A DNA stretch of 64,000 nt from Planctomycetota bacterium (GTDB lineage: Bacteria > Planctomycetota > B15-G4), in NCBI GenBank assembly GCA_029259715.1, contig JAJDEP010000005.1:1-64000 (forward strand), given 5' to 3'. The first letter of the stretch is position 1; each line of letters begins with the position of its first letter. Position numbers and translations under genes: made by a program. This document shows, piece after piece, positions 7,960 through 17,806 of this stretch. A model generated the notes under the pieces. It worked only from the letters and a program-made list of their open reading frames with translations. It was not told the DNA's origin and made no database searches.

Positions 7960-9884
7960 GCGGCCTCGCGGTGATCTTCCGCCCGGACGGGGGCCCCGTC
8001 GATCCGGCGCGGATCGCGACGATGCAGGCGGCCAGCGCCCATCGCGGCCGAGCCTCGAAGCCCTGGACCGGTGGGGGCGTGGGGCTGGGACATCAGCGCG
8101 GGGCGGCGTCCATGCCGGACGACCAGCCCGCGCACGCCCGCGACGGCGACCTGCACCTCGTGATGCACGGCCGGTTGTACAACCACGCCGAGGTGGTCCA
8201 GGCGCTGCGCGACGACGGTGCCGCGCTGGACGCGTCGGCCGCAGCGAGCACCACGGCGACGATCCTCGCGGCCTACGGCCGCTGGGGTCGGGACATGGCC
8301 GCCCGCCTCGACGGCGACTTCGCCCTGGCCTTGTACGACGGGCGCCGGGGCGGCCTGCTCTGCGTCCGGGACGCCCTGGGCGTCAAGCCGCTCTATCACG
8401 CCCGCTTGGGCGACGCCTTTCTCGCGGCCACGGAGCAGAAGCAGCTGCTGGCTGCCGGCGTCCCCTCGACGCCCGACGAGGGATCCATCGCCGGCTACCT
8501 CGCAATCCAGGCCGGTCTCGCCGACGGGCCGCGCACCTTCTACCGCGACATCCGGGCGCTGGAGCCGGGGCGGTGGCTGTGGGTCGATGGACAGGGCCAG
8601 CAGGAGGGCGTGCACTGGGAGGTGGACGTGGACGCGCGGCCGCAGGGCGCGACCTATGCCGACCGCGTCGAGGTGGTGCGCGAGCTGATGCTCGACGCGG
8701 TCCGGCGTCGACTGCCCGCCGAGCCCCCCTTCGCCTGCGCGCTGAGCGGGGGGCTCGACTCCTCGTCGGTCACGGGCCTGTGCCGCCGGGTGCTGGAGGA
8801 GCGCGGCCGGGACGACCCCTTGCTGACCTTCGCCTTCGAGTTTAACGACCCGGAGGCGGACGAACCCGAACTCATCCGGGCGGTGGCGGAGCGGGCGGGG
8901 GCCCGGCATGTCTCGGCCTATGTCGACACCGAGAACGTCTTCGATTGCCTGCCCCGCCTGATCCGGGCCGCGGACGAGCCGACCCGCGACATGGGCCTGA
9001 TGCTGCTCTGGCGCAAGAAGGAGCTGGCGGCCCGGGCCGGGGTCTCGGTGCTGTTGAGCGGGCTGGGCGGCGACGAACTGTTCCAGGGGCGGCACCAGTA
9101 CTTCGCCGACCTGCTCAAGGGCGGGCGCTGGCTGGCGTTGTGGCGCGAGATCGACGCCATCTACCCCGTGGACACGAGCACCGGGCGGCGCACCTCGCGA
9201 CGGCGCCTGTTCACGGCCCATGCGTTGGCGCCCCTGCTGTCGCGGCCGCTCAAGCACTGGTTGAGGCGTCGGCTGACGTCCGCGGGCACGGTGGGCGCGT
9301 GGGTCCACCCGGAATTCGCGCGGCGCGAAGGCCTCGCCGAACGTCTCGCGGCCGAACCGCCGCGGCGCTTCCGCGACCACTACCGGCACTATGCGCTGGA
9401 GGTGTTGCGCTGCGAGGTCCAGGCGATCACCTTCCCGATCCACGACGCGCTGAACGCAGCCTTCGGCCTCGACACGCGCTTCCCGATCCTCGACCGGAGG
9501 CTGGTGCAGCAGCAGTTCGCCTCGCCGCGGAAGGACAAACTCGCCATGGGGCGCTCGCGCATCATCCAACGCGAGGCCATGCAGGGATTCCTGCCGGCGG
9601 CCGTTCTGCAGGACCACGTGAAGAAGAACTTCCACCCGGCCCTCGAGCGACAGCAGCGAGAGCACTTCCGCGTCGAGATCGAGGCCCTGCTCGGCGCCGA
9701 CGACCTGGCGAGCGCAACTTACGTCGACTGGGACTTCGTCCGGCGCAGCTACGGGCAACAGCTCGAGCGGGGGGGGTGGTACCCGCTCTGGAACGTGCTG
9801 AATCTCGAGCACTGGCTGCGAGCGCTCGACGGCGGATCGCCCACGACGAGCGGGGACGAGGTGCGCCGTGTGGCTGGCCGATGA
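7956..9884 (+). CDS. Asparagine synthase-like amidotransferase (Cys2 replaced by Ser)
   Basis: MSGLAVIFRPDGGPVD..., Ntn-like domain, LCVRDALGVKPLYHA, PP-loop CALSGGLDSSSVTGL, LLSGLGGDELFQGRHQYF. Confidence 0.9.
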   Translation: MSGLAVIFRPDGGPVDPARIATMQAASAHRGRASKPWTGGGVGLGHQRGAASMPDDQPAHARDGDLHLVMHGRLYNHAEVVQALRDDGAALDASAAASTTATILAAYGRWGRDMAARLDGDFALALYDGRRGGLLCVRDALGVKPLYHARLGDAFLAATEQKQLLAAGVPSTPDEGSIAGYLAIQAGLADGPRTFYRDIRALEPGRWLWVDGQGQQEGVHWEVDVDARPQGATYADRVEVVRELMLDAVRRRLPAEPPFACALSGGLDSSSVTGLCRRVLEERGRDDPLLTFAFEFNDPEADEPELIRAVAERAGARHVSAYVDTENVFDCLPRLIRAADEPTRDMGLMLLWRKKELAARAGVSVLLSGLGGDELFQGRHQYFADLLKGGRWLALWREIDAIYPVDTSTGRRTSRRRLFTAHALAPLLSRPLKHWLRRRLTSAGTVGAWVHPEFARREGLAERLAAEPPRRFRDHYRHYALEVLRCEVQAITFPIHDALNAAFGLDTRFPILDRRLVQQQFASPRKDKLAMGRSRIIQREAMQGFLPAAVLQDHVKKNFHPALERQQREHFRVEIEALLGADDLASATYVDWDFVRRSYGQQLERGGWYPLWNVLNLEHWLRALDGGSPTTSGDEVRRVAGR

Positions 9885-9908
9885 GTCCGCGCTGTTGAGC
9901 CCGAACCC

Positions 9909-11159
9909 GTGAGCGCGGCGCACGACGCGGGAGAGCCTGCGGCCGGCGTGACCGTCGAGAGGATCGGCTCGGCGGAAGCGCTGGAGGCGTTGGGCCCCGA
10001 ATGGGAGCGCCTCCAGGATGCGACCCCGTGGAAGCACGTGCTCCTCGACCACCGGTGGATGTGTGCCTGGTGGCGGGCCTTCGGCGCGGGCAAGCAACTG
10101 CACGTCCTGGTGCTGCGCCGGGGCGGCGAGGTCGTCGGCATCGCGCCGATGATCGTGTCGCGGGGATGGGAGGCCTTCCCCGATCGTGACACGCGCTTCC
10201 ACCTGGCCGAGGACTACGCGCACATGGCCGGGTCCCGGTGGCGGCGCTGCGTCCCGATCCGACGCGTCAGCTTCCCGATCAACATCGCCTGTCACAACGA
10301 GCGGGCGCACTTCCTGTTTCCCGTGGAATCCGAGGCGCTGTATGCGGCCGTGTTCGACTATTGGCGCGAGCGGCGCGGGGAGTGGGACCTGATGGTGCTC
10401 GAGGGACTCCCGCGGGAGAGCGCCCAGCACGCCGCCGTCGCCGCGTCGGCCCGGGAGCGGGACTGGCGGGCCCTGCCGCAGGGCCGGACGGTGGAGTTGT
10501 TCTCGGCCGACATCGCGGGGACCATGGACGACTACCTCGCGTCGCGCAGCCGTCACTTCCGCAAGCGCCAACGCAGGGCGGTGCGTGCCAACGAGGATCA
10601 CGGGCGCATCGCGACGGAGGAGTATCGCGGGGAACGCATCGGTGCCGGTCTCGACCAACTCTTCGAACTCGAACGGCGCTCCTGGAAGGCCGATCCGCAA
10701 CAGGGGCGGGCGGTGTCCCTCACGCTCGACGACCGCATGCGGGCCTTCCTCAGGGACGTCGCCGGGGCGTTCGCGCGGTCGGACGACGCCCAGGTCCTCG
10801 TCATGACCTGCGACGGAGCGCCCTTTGCCGGCGTGCTGGCCCTCGGGCGGCAGACGACGCTGCTCACCCTGGTGACCTACATGGATGAGGCCCGGTCGGA
10901 GCAGCTCACGACGGCCACGCTGTGGTGGGACTTCGTCGAGCGCGCCCTGGCGGCCGGGTACGACCGCATCGACTTCAACGGCAACACGGTGGCGGCTCAG
11001 AAGCTCTCCAATGCCTCCGACGTGTACGTCCGCCGCACCGTCTTCCACGACGGCCCGTATGCACGGGTGCTCGGGGCGGCCAAGGCCGGCGCGACCTGGA
11101 TCTCGAGTCGGCGTCGCGCGGGGCGTGAGCGCAGGAAGGGGGGCCCCGGTGACGCGTGA
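9909..11159 (+). CDS. CelD/BcsL (FemAB-like) GNAT family protein, copy 2
   Basis: Close paralogue of 6709..7959: KHVLLDHRWMCAWWRAFGAGKQLHVLVLRRGGEVVGIAPMIVSRGWEAFPDRDTRFHLAEDYAHM. Confidence 0.8.
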   Translation: MSAAHDAGEPAAGVTVERIGSAEALEALGPEWERLQDATPWKHVLLDHRWMCAWWRAFGAGKQLHVLVLRRGGEVVGIAPMIVSRGWEAFPDRDTRFHLAEDYAHMAGSRWRRCVPIRRVSFPINIACHNERAHFLFPVESEALYAAVFDYWRERRGEWDLMVLEGLPRESAQHAAVAASARERDWRALPQGRTVELFSADIAGTMDDYLASRSRHFRKRQRRAVRANEDHGRIATEEYRGERIGAGLDQLFELERRSWKADPQQGRAVSLTLDDRMRAFLRDVAGAFARSDDAQVLVMTCDGAPFAGVLALGRQTTLLTLVTYMDEARSEQLTTATLWWDFVERALAAGYDRIDFNGNTVAAQKLSNASDVYVRRTVFHDGPYARVLGAAKAGATWISSRRRAGRERRKGGPGDA

Positions 11160-12198
11160 GCTCCGCAGGCTCGGCGTCACGGTGGTGATCCCCGTGCGCA
11201 ATGAGGCGAACCGGGTCGAGGCGACCATGGAGGGGCTGCTGCGGCAGACACGCCTGCCCGACGAGATCGTGGTGGCGGATGGGCAGTCCGACGATGCGAC
11301 CCTCGACAGGGTGCGACGCTTCGAGGAGCGGGGCGTGCCGGTCCGCATCGTGACGAACGCGACCTTGTTCGCCGGCGGCGGTCGCAATGCGGCGACCCGT
11401 GCGGCGCGCCACGAGGTGCTGGTGAATGCCGACGTCGGCAACGTCCCGGCGCCCGACTGGCTGGCCGAGATGGTGCGTCCGTTCGAGCAGGACCCCGCCC
11501 TCGACTTCCTGGGTGGGGCGCACCTGCCCCTGGCCGATTCGGCGCGGGAGCGCGTCTTCGCGGCCGTGGTCCATGCGGACGACTTCGCGCCCGGGGCCCT
11601 CGACGAAGCCCAGGTGCGCAGCCGCCTGGCGGACGACTTCGTGCCGGGTGGTATGTGCATGGCCTGGCGCCGCTCGGTGTGGGATCGCAGCGGCGGCTTC
11701 TGCGAGTGGGCGCGCAAGGGGCAGGACCGCCTGTTCGGCCACAGGGTCCGCCGGGTGGGCGGGAAGGTCGCCCTGACCTTTCACGCCGTCGTGCGCCATC
11801 ACATGGCCCGCACGCTGCCGGAGTTGTTCCGGCGACACTACTTCTACGCCCTGTGGTCGTCGCGGCTCGGACTCTCCCAGAAGGGCGTGCTGCGCCTGCT
11901 CCTTCTGGCCGGCCTGCTGGTCGGATCGCTCGCGGGCACGCTCGTGACGGGCTGGGCGTGGATCCCGTTTCTGGTCATCCTGCTCGCCTACCTGTGGGCG
12001 GGTGCGTGGCGCAAGCTGGCGCCGGCCGCCGCGGTGATGGGGGCGCGTTTCGGTCTGTGGGACCACGCCCGCGCCGCGGGGGTCCTGCTGACGCGGGACA
12101 CGGCGCTGCTTGCGGGAGGGCTGCTCGGGGCGCTGGACGCACGGGTGCGCCCGGTGTGGCGGCGTCGGACGCACGAGTACCTGGAGCACGGCCGATGA
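11149..12198 (+). CDS. Glycosyltransferase family 2
   Basis: GTG start: VTRELRRLGVTVVIPVRNEANRVEATMEGLLRQTRLPDEIVVADGQSDD...; hydrophobic segments near C-terminus; RBS-like aggaaggggg. Confidence 0.85.
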   Translation: MTRELRRLGVTVVIPVRNEANRVEATMEGLLRQTRLPDEIVVADGQSDDATLDRVRRFEERGVPVRIVTNATLFAGGGRNAATRAARHEVLVNADVGNVPAPDWLAEMVRPFEQDPALDFLGGAHLPLADSARERVFAAVVHADDFAPGALDEAQVRSRLADDFVPGGMCMAWRRSVWDRSGGFCEWARKGQDRLFGHRVRRVGGKVALTFHAVVRHHMARTLPELFRRHYFYALWSSRLGLSQKGVLRLLLLAGLLVGSLAGTLVTGWAWIPFLVILLAYLWAGAWRKLAPAAAVMGARFGLWDHARAAGVLLTRDTALLAGGLLGALDARVRPVWRRRTHEYLEHGR

Positions 12199-13241
12199 AG
12201 TCGACGTTGCGACGGGTGGCGGCCGGGGTGTTCGGCGGCGTCGGCGTGTTCGCCATGACGCGCCGGCGCCAGGCGGGCGAGCGGGCGGTGGTGCTCCGCT
12301 ACCACTCGGTGAGCGAGATGTCGTCGGCCAACGAGCGCTACCGCTGCCCGTCCATCGCCGTCGCGCCGCACACCTTCCGGCGGCAGATGGAGTTCCTGGC
12401 GTCGCGCTATCGGGTCGTGCCCGTGCAGCAGATCGTCGAGACGCTGCAGGCGGGGGAGCCCTTCCCCGAACGCTGCGCCGCGATCACCTTCGACGACGGG
12501 TACCGTGACAATCACCGGCACGCCCTGCCCGTCCTGCGCTCGCTGGGGCTGCCCGCGACGGTGTTCGTGGTGAGCGACGCCATCGGCGACGGGCGCCGCT
12601 TCTGGGTCGCGCGCATCCGCAGCGTGTTGCTGGGCGCGAAGCGCGATCGGATCGTGTCGTCCGTTCTCGGCGAGATCGACCTGCGAACCCTCGCGGCGCG
12701 TCGAGCGGCGGTGGACACATGCACGGCGGCGCTGTGCCGTCTGTCCGTCGAGGCCCGGGATGCCGAGCTCGAAGCGCTGGCCGGGGCGGCGGGGCTCAAC
12801 AGCGTCGCGGCCGGCCATGCCGTCGAGGGCGACATCATGCTGGACTGGGACGAGTTGCGGGAGTTGTCGGCGGCCGGCGTGGAGATCGGCGCCCACACGC
12901 GCACCCACCCGATCCTCACCGCGGTCTCTGACGACGTCGCGCGCGGGGAGATCCGCGCTTCCAAGCAGGCCCTCGAGCAGGGCCTGCAGCGTGAAGTGCG
13001 GCAATTTGCCTACCCGAACGGTCCCGGCGTTCCTCGCAACCACGACGCATCGACCATGACCATGGTCGAGGAAGCCGGCCTGGAGTCCGCCTGGACGTCC
13101 CGCAACGGGTGCCTCGGGCGGGGCGACGACCGCTACTCCCTGAAGCGCATCCCCATCAGCAACTGGCCCGGTCGAGCCTCCTTCGCCTTCGCTCTCGAAC
13201 GCGACCAGCTCCCGGGCCTGGGCTACGGGGAGCGGTCGTGA
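12195..13241 (+). CDS. Polysaccharide deacetylase family protein
   Basis: AVVLRYHSVSE...CAAITFDDGYRDNHRHALPVLRSLGLPATVFVVSDAI...VEIGAHTRTHPIL; NodB-homology motifs; ATGA overlap. Confidence 0.88.
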   Translation: MKSTLRRVAAGVFGGVGVFAMTRRRQAGERAVVLRYHSVSEMSSANERYRCPSIAVAPHTFRRQMEFLASRYRVVPVQQIVETLQAGEPFPERCAAITFDDGYRDNHRHALPVLRSLGLPATVFVVSDAIGDGRRFWVARIRSVLLGAKRDRIVSSVLGEIDLRTLAARRAAVDTCTAALCRLSVEARDAELEALAGAAGLNSVAAGHAVEGDIMLDWDELRELSAAGVEIGAHTRTHPILTAVSDDVARGEIRASKQALEQGLQREVRQFAYPNGPGVPRNHDASTMTMVEEAGLESAWTSRNGCLGRGDDRYSLKRIPISNWPGRASFAFALERDQLPGLGYGERS

Positions 13242-14377
13242 CGGTCTCGGTGGAGTGGCTCGACCTGGCCGCCTTGCGCGGGGACGTCGTGGAGCAGTGG
13301 GCGCACCTCGCAGACCACGCCCTCGAGCCCAACCCCTTCCTCGACCCGCTCTACCTCGTACCGGCCTTGCGGCATCTGGCGAGCGACGCGGGCGCCGTCG
13401 GTGTGGCGGCGGCCTGGCGGGAGGCCGGCGGCGAGCGGCGCCTGGTCGGCCTGATGCCCGTCGCTCGCGCCCGGCGCACGAAGCGGCTCCCCGTGGCGAG
13501 CGTGGGGACCTGGGACCACATCCACGCCATGCACGGCACCCCGCTGCTCGACGCCGATGACGCGGCCGATGCCTGCCAAGGGCTGCTGGAATGGCTGCTG
13601 CGCGGCCCGCGGCGCGCGCCGCTCGTGCGGCTCACGCGCATCTCCGGTGATGGTCCGTTCGCCGCGACCTTCGAGGCGGCCTGCGCGGCGTTGGGCGTGC
13701 AGCCCTGGGTCGACCGGACTTCGCTCCGGCCCGTGCTGATGCCCACGGGTTCGGCGGACGACTACATCAAGGGCGCGATGAAGGGCCGCAATCGCGGGAA
13801 CCTGGCCCGGCGGCTGCGGCGCCTGGCGGAGGAGGGGGCGGTGGACTTCGAGGCGGGCGTGGGGGCCTCGGCCGAGAGCGCGGCGCGGGCCCTGATGACC
13901 ATCGAGGCGGGCGGATGGAAGGGCGCCCACGGCACGGCCATGGCGCGGTCGGAGGCCGAGTCCGCGTTCTTCATCGAGGTCCTGCGCGGCTTCGAGGAGC
14001 AGGGCCGCCTGAGGTGCCTGTCGCTCCACCTCGATGGCGCCCCGATCGCCATGCGCACCAGCCTCGTCGCCGGCACCGAGGCGTTCACCTTCAAGCTCAC
14101 GTACGACGAGGCCTACGAGCGCTTCTCCCCCGGCACGCAGCTCGAGCTCGAGAGCATCCGCCGGACCTTCGCCGAGCCCGCCCTCACGCGCATGGACTCC
14201 TGCGCGTCGCTCGAATCGTCGCCCATGTTCCGCCTGTGGAAGGACCGGCGTGACGTGCGCACGGTGCTGATCCCGGCGAGCGCCGTGGGGCGCGCCGTGG
14301 TCCGGGCGATTCCCCTGCTCGAGCGCCTGCGCAGGTCCGCTTCCTCGTCGGCGGATTCTTCGGCGGAATCGTCGTGA
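13238..14377 (+). CDS. GNAT (CelD/BcsL-like) family protein, copy 3
   Basis: GTG start overlapping upstream TGA; ...ALMTIEAGGWKGAHGTAMA...LSLHLDGAPIAMRTSLVAGTEAFTFKLTYDEAYERFSPGTQLELESIR. Confidence 0.75.
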   Translation: MTVSVEWLDLAALRGDVVEQWAHLADHALEPNPFLDPLYLVPALRHLASDAGAVGVAAAWREAGGERRLVGLMPVARARRTKRLPVASVGTWDHIHAMHGTPLLDADDAADACQGLLEWLLRGPRRAPLVRLTRISGDGPFAATFEAACAALGVQPWVDRTSLRPVLMPTGSADDYIKGAMKGRNRGNLARRLRRLAEEGAVDFEAGVGASAESAARALMTIEAGGWKGAHGTAMARSEAESAFFIEVLRGFEEQGRLRCLSLHLDGAPIAMRTSLVAGTEAFTFKLTYDEAYERFSPGTQLELESIRRTFAEPALTRMDSCASLESSPMFRLWKDRRDVRTVLIPASAVGRAVVRAIPLLERLRRSASSSADSSAESS

Positions 14378-16440
14378 GGATCGCGTGGTATGCCCGGCGC
14401 CTCGCGACCATGTCGGCCGGCGAGATCGCCGGTCGCTGCGGTGATGCCGTGCGCAAGCGCGCCTGGCGCAAGCGCCGGGTGCGCGACGCCCGCGCGGATC
14501 CGCTCGAGGTCCCGCGCGATGGCATCGCCTTCGAACGCGGCTTCGGTCCCCCCGTGGGCATGGCGGGCAAGGTGGGCGACGTGGGTATGGCGGGCGACGT
14601 GGGCAACGCTGGCGACGTGGGCAGATCGGACGCCGCCAAAGCGCTGATCGAGGCGGCGGAATCGGTGCTCGCCGGGCGTTGGACGGCCCTCGGATGTACG
14701 TGGGAAGGCCTCGGTCCCGATCCGGATTGGTTCCTCGACCCGGGCCGCGGCCGGCGCGCCGACGACGAGGCCTGCGCGTTCGATATCGACATCCGGCATG
14801 CCCGCGACGGGGCACGGCCCAAGCACGCCTGGGAGCTCTCTCGGCAGGGTCACCTCACCGTGCTGGCGAGCGCGTATCACCTCACGGGCGACGTCCGCTA
14901 CGCCGAGCGCATCGCCGCGCAGCTGACATCCTGGTGGACACGCAACCCGTTCCTGACCGGGATGCAATGGACCAGCGGCATCGAGATCGGCCTGCGCCTG
15001 ATCGCGTGGGTCTGGATCCGACGCCTGCTCGACGGCTGGGAGGGGTGTCGTGAGTTGTTCGAGGGCAATCGCCTGTTCCTGCAGCAGTTCCACCACCACC
15101 AGGAATACCTCGCGACGTTTCCCAGCCGCGGCTCTTCCGCGAACAACCATGCCCTCGCCGAGGCGGCGGGGCTGCTCGTGGCGAGCAGCGCGCTGCCGTG
15201 CTTCGACGCTTCCGCCGGTTGGCGCGCCGCCGCGGCGGTGACGCTGCGACGCGAGCTCCCGCGACAGACCCTGGCGAGTGGCGTGAACGCCGAGCTCGCC
15301 ACCGAGTACCAGGGCTTCGTGCTGGAGGTGGCCCTGGTGTCGGGCCTCGAGGGGGAGGCCGCCGGCGAGTCGCTGGGTGAGGAGTTCTGGACGGCGACGC
15401 GGGCGCTGTGCGACGGGCTGGCGGCCCTGGTCGACATCCGCGGCGAGCCGCCGCGCCAGGGTGACGCCGACGACGCCTTCGCCCTGCTGGTGGATGCGCC
15501 GTCCTTCCACCGCTGGGCCTCGTTGCTCGCGACGGGCCGGGCCCTGTTCGGGGCGTGCGCGTGGTGGCCGGCGACACCGCCGGCGGACCTCCGCACCGCC
15601 CTGCTCGCGCGGCTGGCGTCGGCGCCCACCCTGTCGGCGTCGCGCCCCGAGTGTCGGCCTCAGGTGTTCGAGGACGCCGGGCTCTGCATCCTCCGATCGA
15701 GCCTCCCGAGCGGCGCGGAGGTCTGGTGTCGAGGCGACTTCGGGCCCCATGGCCTGCCGACGACCTACGGTCATGCCCACGCCGATGCCCTCGCGCTGGA
15801 GTTTCGGGTCGACGGCGTCGACGTGCTCGTCGATCCGGGGACTTTCGCCTACCAGGGCGAGCCGGCGTGGCGGGACTACTTCCGGTCGACCCGGGGGCAC
15901 AACACGCTGGAGCTCGCCGGCCAGGACCAGTCCGTGTCGGGCGGCGAATTCCTCTGGACGACGCCGGCCGTCACCACGCTCATCGCGCTCGAACCGGCCG
16001 AGGCCGGCGCCCTGCGCGGCTGGACGGCTCGCCACGACGGCTACGCTCGGCTGATCCCGCCGGCCATCCATCAGCGCACGGTCCGGCTCGAGGGCGGCGT
16101 GCTGACCATCGACGATGGGGTGGAGTCCACCGGCCGCCACGCCTGCCGGCTGTGCTTCCATCTCGGTCCGCAGGTCGAGTGCCGCCTGGAGGGGGCCCGC
16201 GCCGTGCTCCACTGGACGTCGTCCGGGGCCGCGTGGACGGCCGAGCTCGCCTTGCCGGAAGTGCTCGCTTGGCGCGCGGTGAAGGGCGAGGTCGACCCGC
16301 CGCTGGGCTGGTACTCCCCGTCGTTCGGCGTGAGGGTTCCGAGCACCACCCTGGTGGGCGCGGGACACGCGGGCGCCGGACCGCTCCTGCGGACCCGCCT
16401 GACCATCACACCTGCCGCGGCCGCGGGCCCGCAGGTATAG
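14374..16440 (+). CDS. Heparinase II/III family protein
   Basis: GTG start; WYARRLATMSAGEIAGR...GSSANNHALAEAAGLL...HAHADALALEFRVDGVDVLVDPGTFAYQGEPAWRDYFRSTRGHNTLELAGQDQ. Confidence 0.87.
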   Translation: MRIAWYARRLATMSAGEIAGRCGDAVRKRAWRKRRVRDARADPLEVPRDGIAFERGFGPPVGMAGKVGDVGMAGDVGNAGDVGRSDAAKALIEAAESVLAGRWTALGCTWEGLGPDPDWFLDPGRGRRADDEACAFDIDIRHARDGARPKHAWELSRQGHLTVLASAYHLTGDVRYAERIAAQLTSWWTRNPFLTGMQWTSGIEIGLRLIAWVWIRRLLDGWEGCRELFEGNRLFLQQFHHHQEYLATFPSRGSSANNHALAEAAGLLVASSALPCFDASAGWRAAAAVTLRRELPRQTLASGVNAELATEYQGFVLEVALVSGLEGEAAGESLGEEFWTATRALCDGLAALVDIRGEPPRQGDADDAFALLVDAPSFHRWASLLATGRALFGACAWWPATPPADLRTALLARLASAPTLSASRPECRPQVFEDAGLCILRSSLPSGAEVWCRGDFGPHGLPTTYGHAHADALALEFRVDGVDVLVDPGTFAYQGEPAWRDYFRSTRGHNTLELAGQDQSVSGGEFLWTTPAVTTLIALEPAEAGALRGWTARHDGYARLIPPAIHQRTVRLEGGVLTIDDGVESTGRHACRLCFHLGPQVECRLEGARAVLHWTSSGAAWTAELALPEVLAWRAVKGEVDPPLGWYSPSFGVRVPSTTLVGAGHAGAGPLLRTRLTITPAAAAGPQV

Positions 16441-16489
16441 TGCCCTCCCCGCGACGGTCGCGCGGCCACCACGGACGCAGGTTGCTCCC

Positions 16490-17806
16490 ATGAAGATCGC
16501 TGTCTTCGGAATCGGATACGTCGGCGCGGTGTCCGCCGCGTGCCTCAGCGATGAGGGTCACGAGGTCGTCTGCGTCGACACCAACGCGGACAAGGTCGAC
16601 GACCTGAACGCGGCGCGGCCGCCGATCATCGAGCCGGGCATCGAGGCGCTGGTGCAGCGCAACGTGGCCGACGGTCGGCTCCGGGGCACGACGGACGCCG
16701 CCGATGCGGTGGCGGCCAGCGAGCTCGTGCTCGTGTGCGTCGGGACGCCGAGCCGGTCCAACGGCGACCTCGACCTGACCTTCATCCGCCGCGTGAGCGA
16801 CGACATCGGTGCGGCCCTGCGCGCGGCGCCCGGCTTCGTGTCGGTGGTCTTCCGCAGCACCATGCTCCCGGGGACGACGCGGGGCGAGGTGATCCCGCGT
16901 CTCGAGGCGGCGTCGGGCCGGCGCGCCGGCGAAGACTTCGGCGTGTGTTTCTACCCGGAGTTCCTGCGCGAGGGCTGCGCCGTCGCGGACTTCAAGGCCC
17001 CGCCCAAGGTCGTCTTCGCGGCGACGGACGACCTGAGCGCCGATCGGTTGCGTGAGCTCAACGCGGGCCTGAATTGCGAGATCTTCCCGGTCGGGTTCGA
17101 GACGGCCGAGATGGTGAAGTACGCCGACAACACCTGGCACGCATTGAAGGTGGCGTTCGCCAACGAGATCGGCAGCCTCAGCCGGTCGCTCGACGTCGAC
17201 GGGCGCCGGGTGATGGAGGTGTTCTGCAAGGACACCAAGCTCAACATCTCGCCCAACTACCTGCGTCCGGGCTTCGCCTTCGGCGGGTCGTGCCTGCCGA
17301 AGGACGTGCGCGCGCTGAACTACTCGGCTCGCAAGCGCGACCTGAGCCTGCCGCTGATCGCGTCGATCCTGCCGAGCAACGAGCAGCACATCGAGCGGGC
17401 CCTCGAGACGATCCGCGCCGCGGGGCACGTGCGCATCGGCGTCCTCGGCCTGAGCTTCAAGGCCGACACCGACGATCTGCGCGAGAGCCCCATGGTGACG
17501 GTGGTGGAGCGGCTCATCGGCAAGGGGCACGAGGTGCGCATCTTCGACGACAACGTGCGCCTGTCGCAGCTCGTCGGGGCGAACCGCTCCTACGTCTACG
17601 AGCACCTGCCGCACATCGCCCGGCTCATGGCCCCGACGTGGCAGGAGGTGCTGGAGCACGGCGAGACCATCATCGTCGGCAACGAGGACGGCACCCTCGT
17701 CCCGGCGCTCGAGGCCCTCGGGCCCGAGCACGTGGTCATCGACCTGACCAGCCGCCGCAAGCCTCTGCCGGCGGCGCCGTCGCTGAAGGAGCAGGCGGGG
17801 CGGTGA
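16490..17806 (+). CDS. UDP-glucose/GDP-mannose dehydrogenase family, AlgD-like
   Basis: MKIAVFGIGYVGAVSAACLSDEGHEVVCVDTN...STMLPGTTRGEVIPRLEAASGRRAGEDFGVCFYPEFLREGCAVADF...FAFGGSCLPKDVRAL (catalytic Cys). Confidence 0.92.
   Translation: MKIAVFGIGYVGAVSAACLSDEGHEVVCVDTNADKVDDLNAARPPIIEPGIEALVQRNVADGRLRGTTDAADAVAASELVLVCVGTPSRSNGDLDLTFIRRVSDDIGAALRAAPGFVSVVFRSTMLPGTTRGEVIPRLEAASGRRAGEDFGVCFYPEFLREGCAVADFKAPPKVVFAATDDLSADRLRELNAGLNCEIFPVGFETAEMVKYADNTWHALKVAFANEIGSLSRSLDVDGRRVMEVFCKDTKLNISPNYLRPGFAFGGSCLPKDVRALNYSARKRDLSLPLIASILPSNEQHIERALETIRAAGHVRIGVLGLSFKADTDDLRESPMVTVVERLIGKGHEVRIFDDNVRLSQLVGANRSYVYEHLPHIARLMAPTWQEVLEHGETIIVGNEDGTLVPALEALGPEHVVIDLTSRRKPLPAAPSLKEQAGR

Noticed and set aside
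7851-11717. 1288-aa minus-strand ORF
   Set aside because: Antisense shadow over well-supported AsnB and GNAT genes; long stop-free antisense frames are expected at this GC content.
14113-16491. 792-aa minus-strand ORF
   Set aside because: Antisense to the heparinase-like gene; no recognisable domain.
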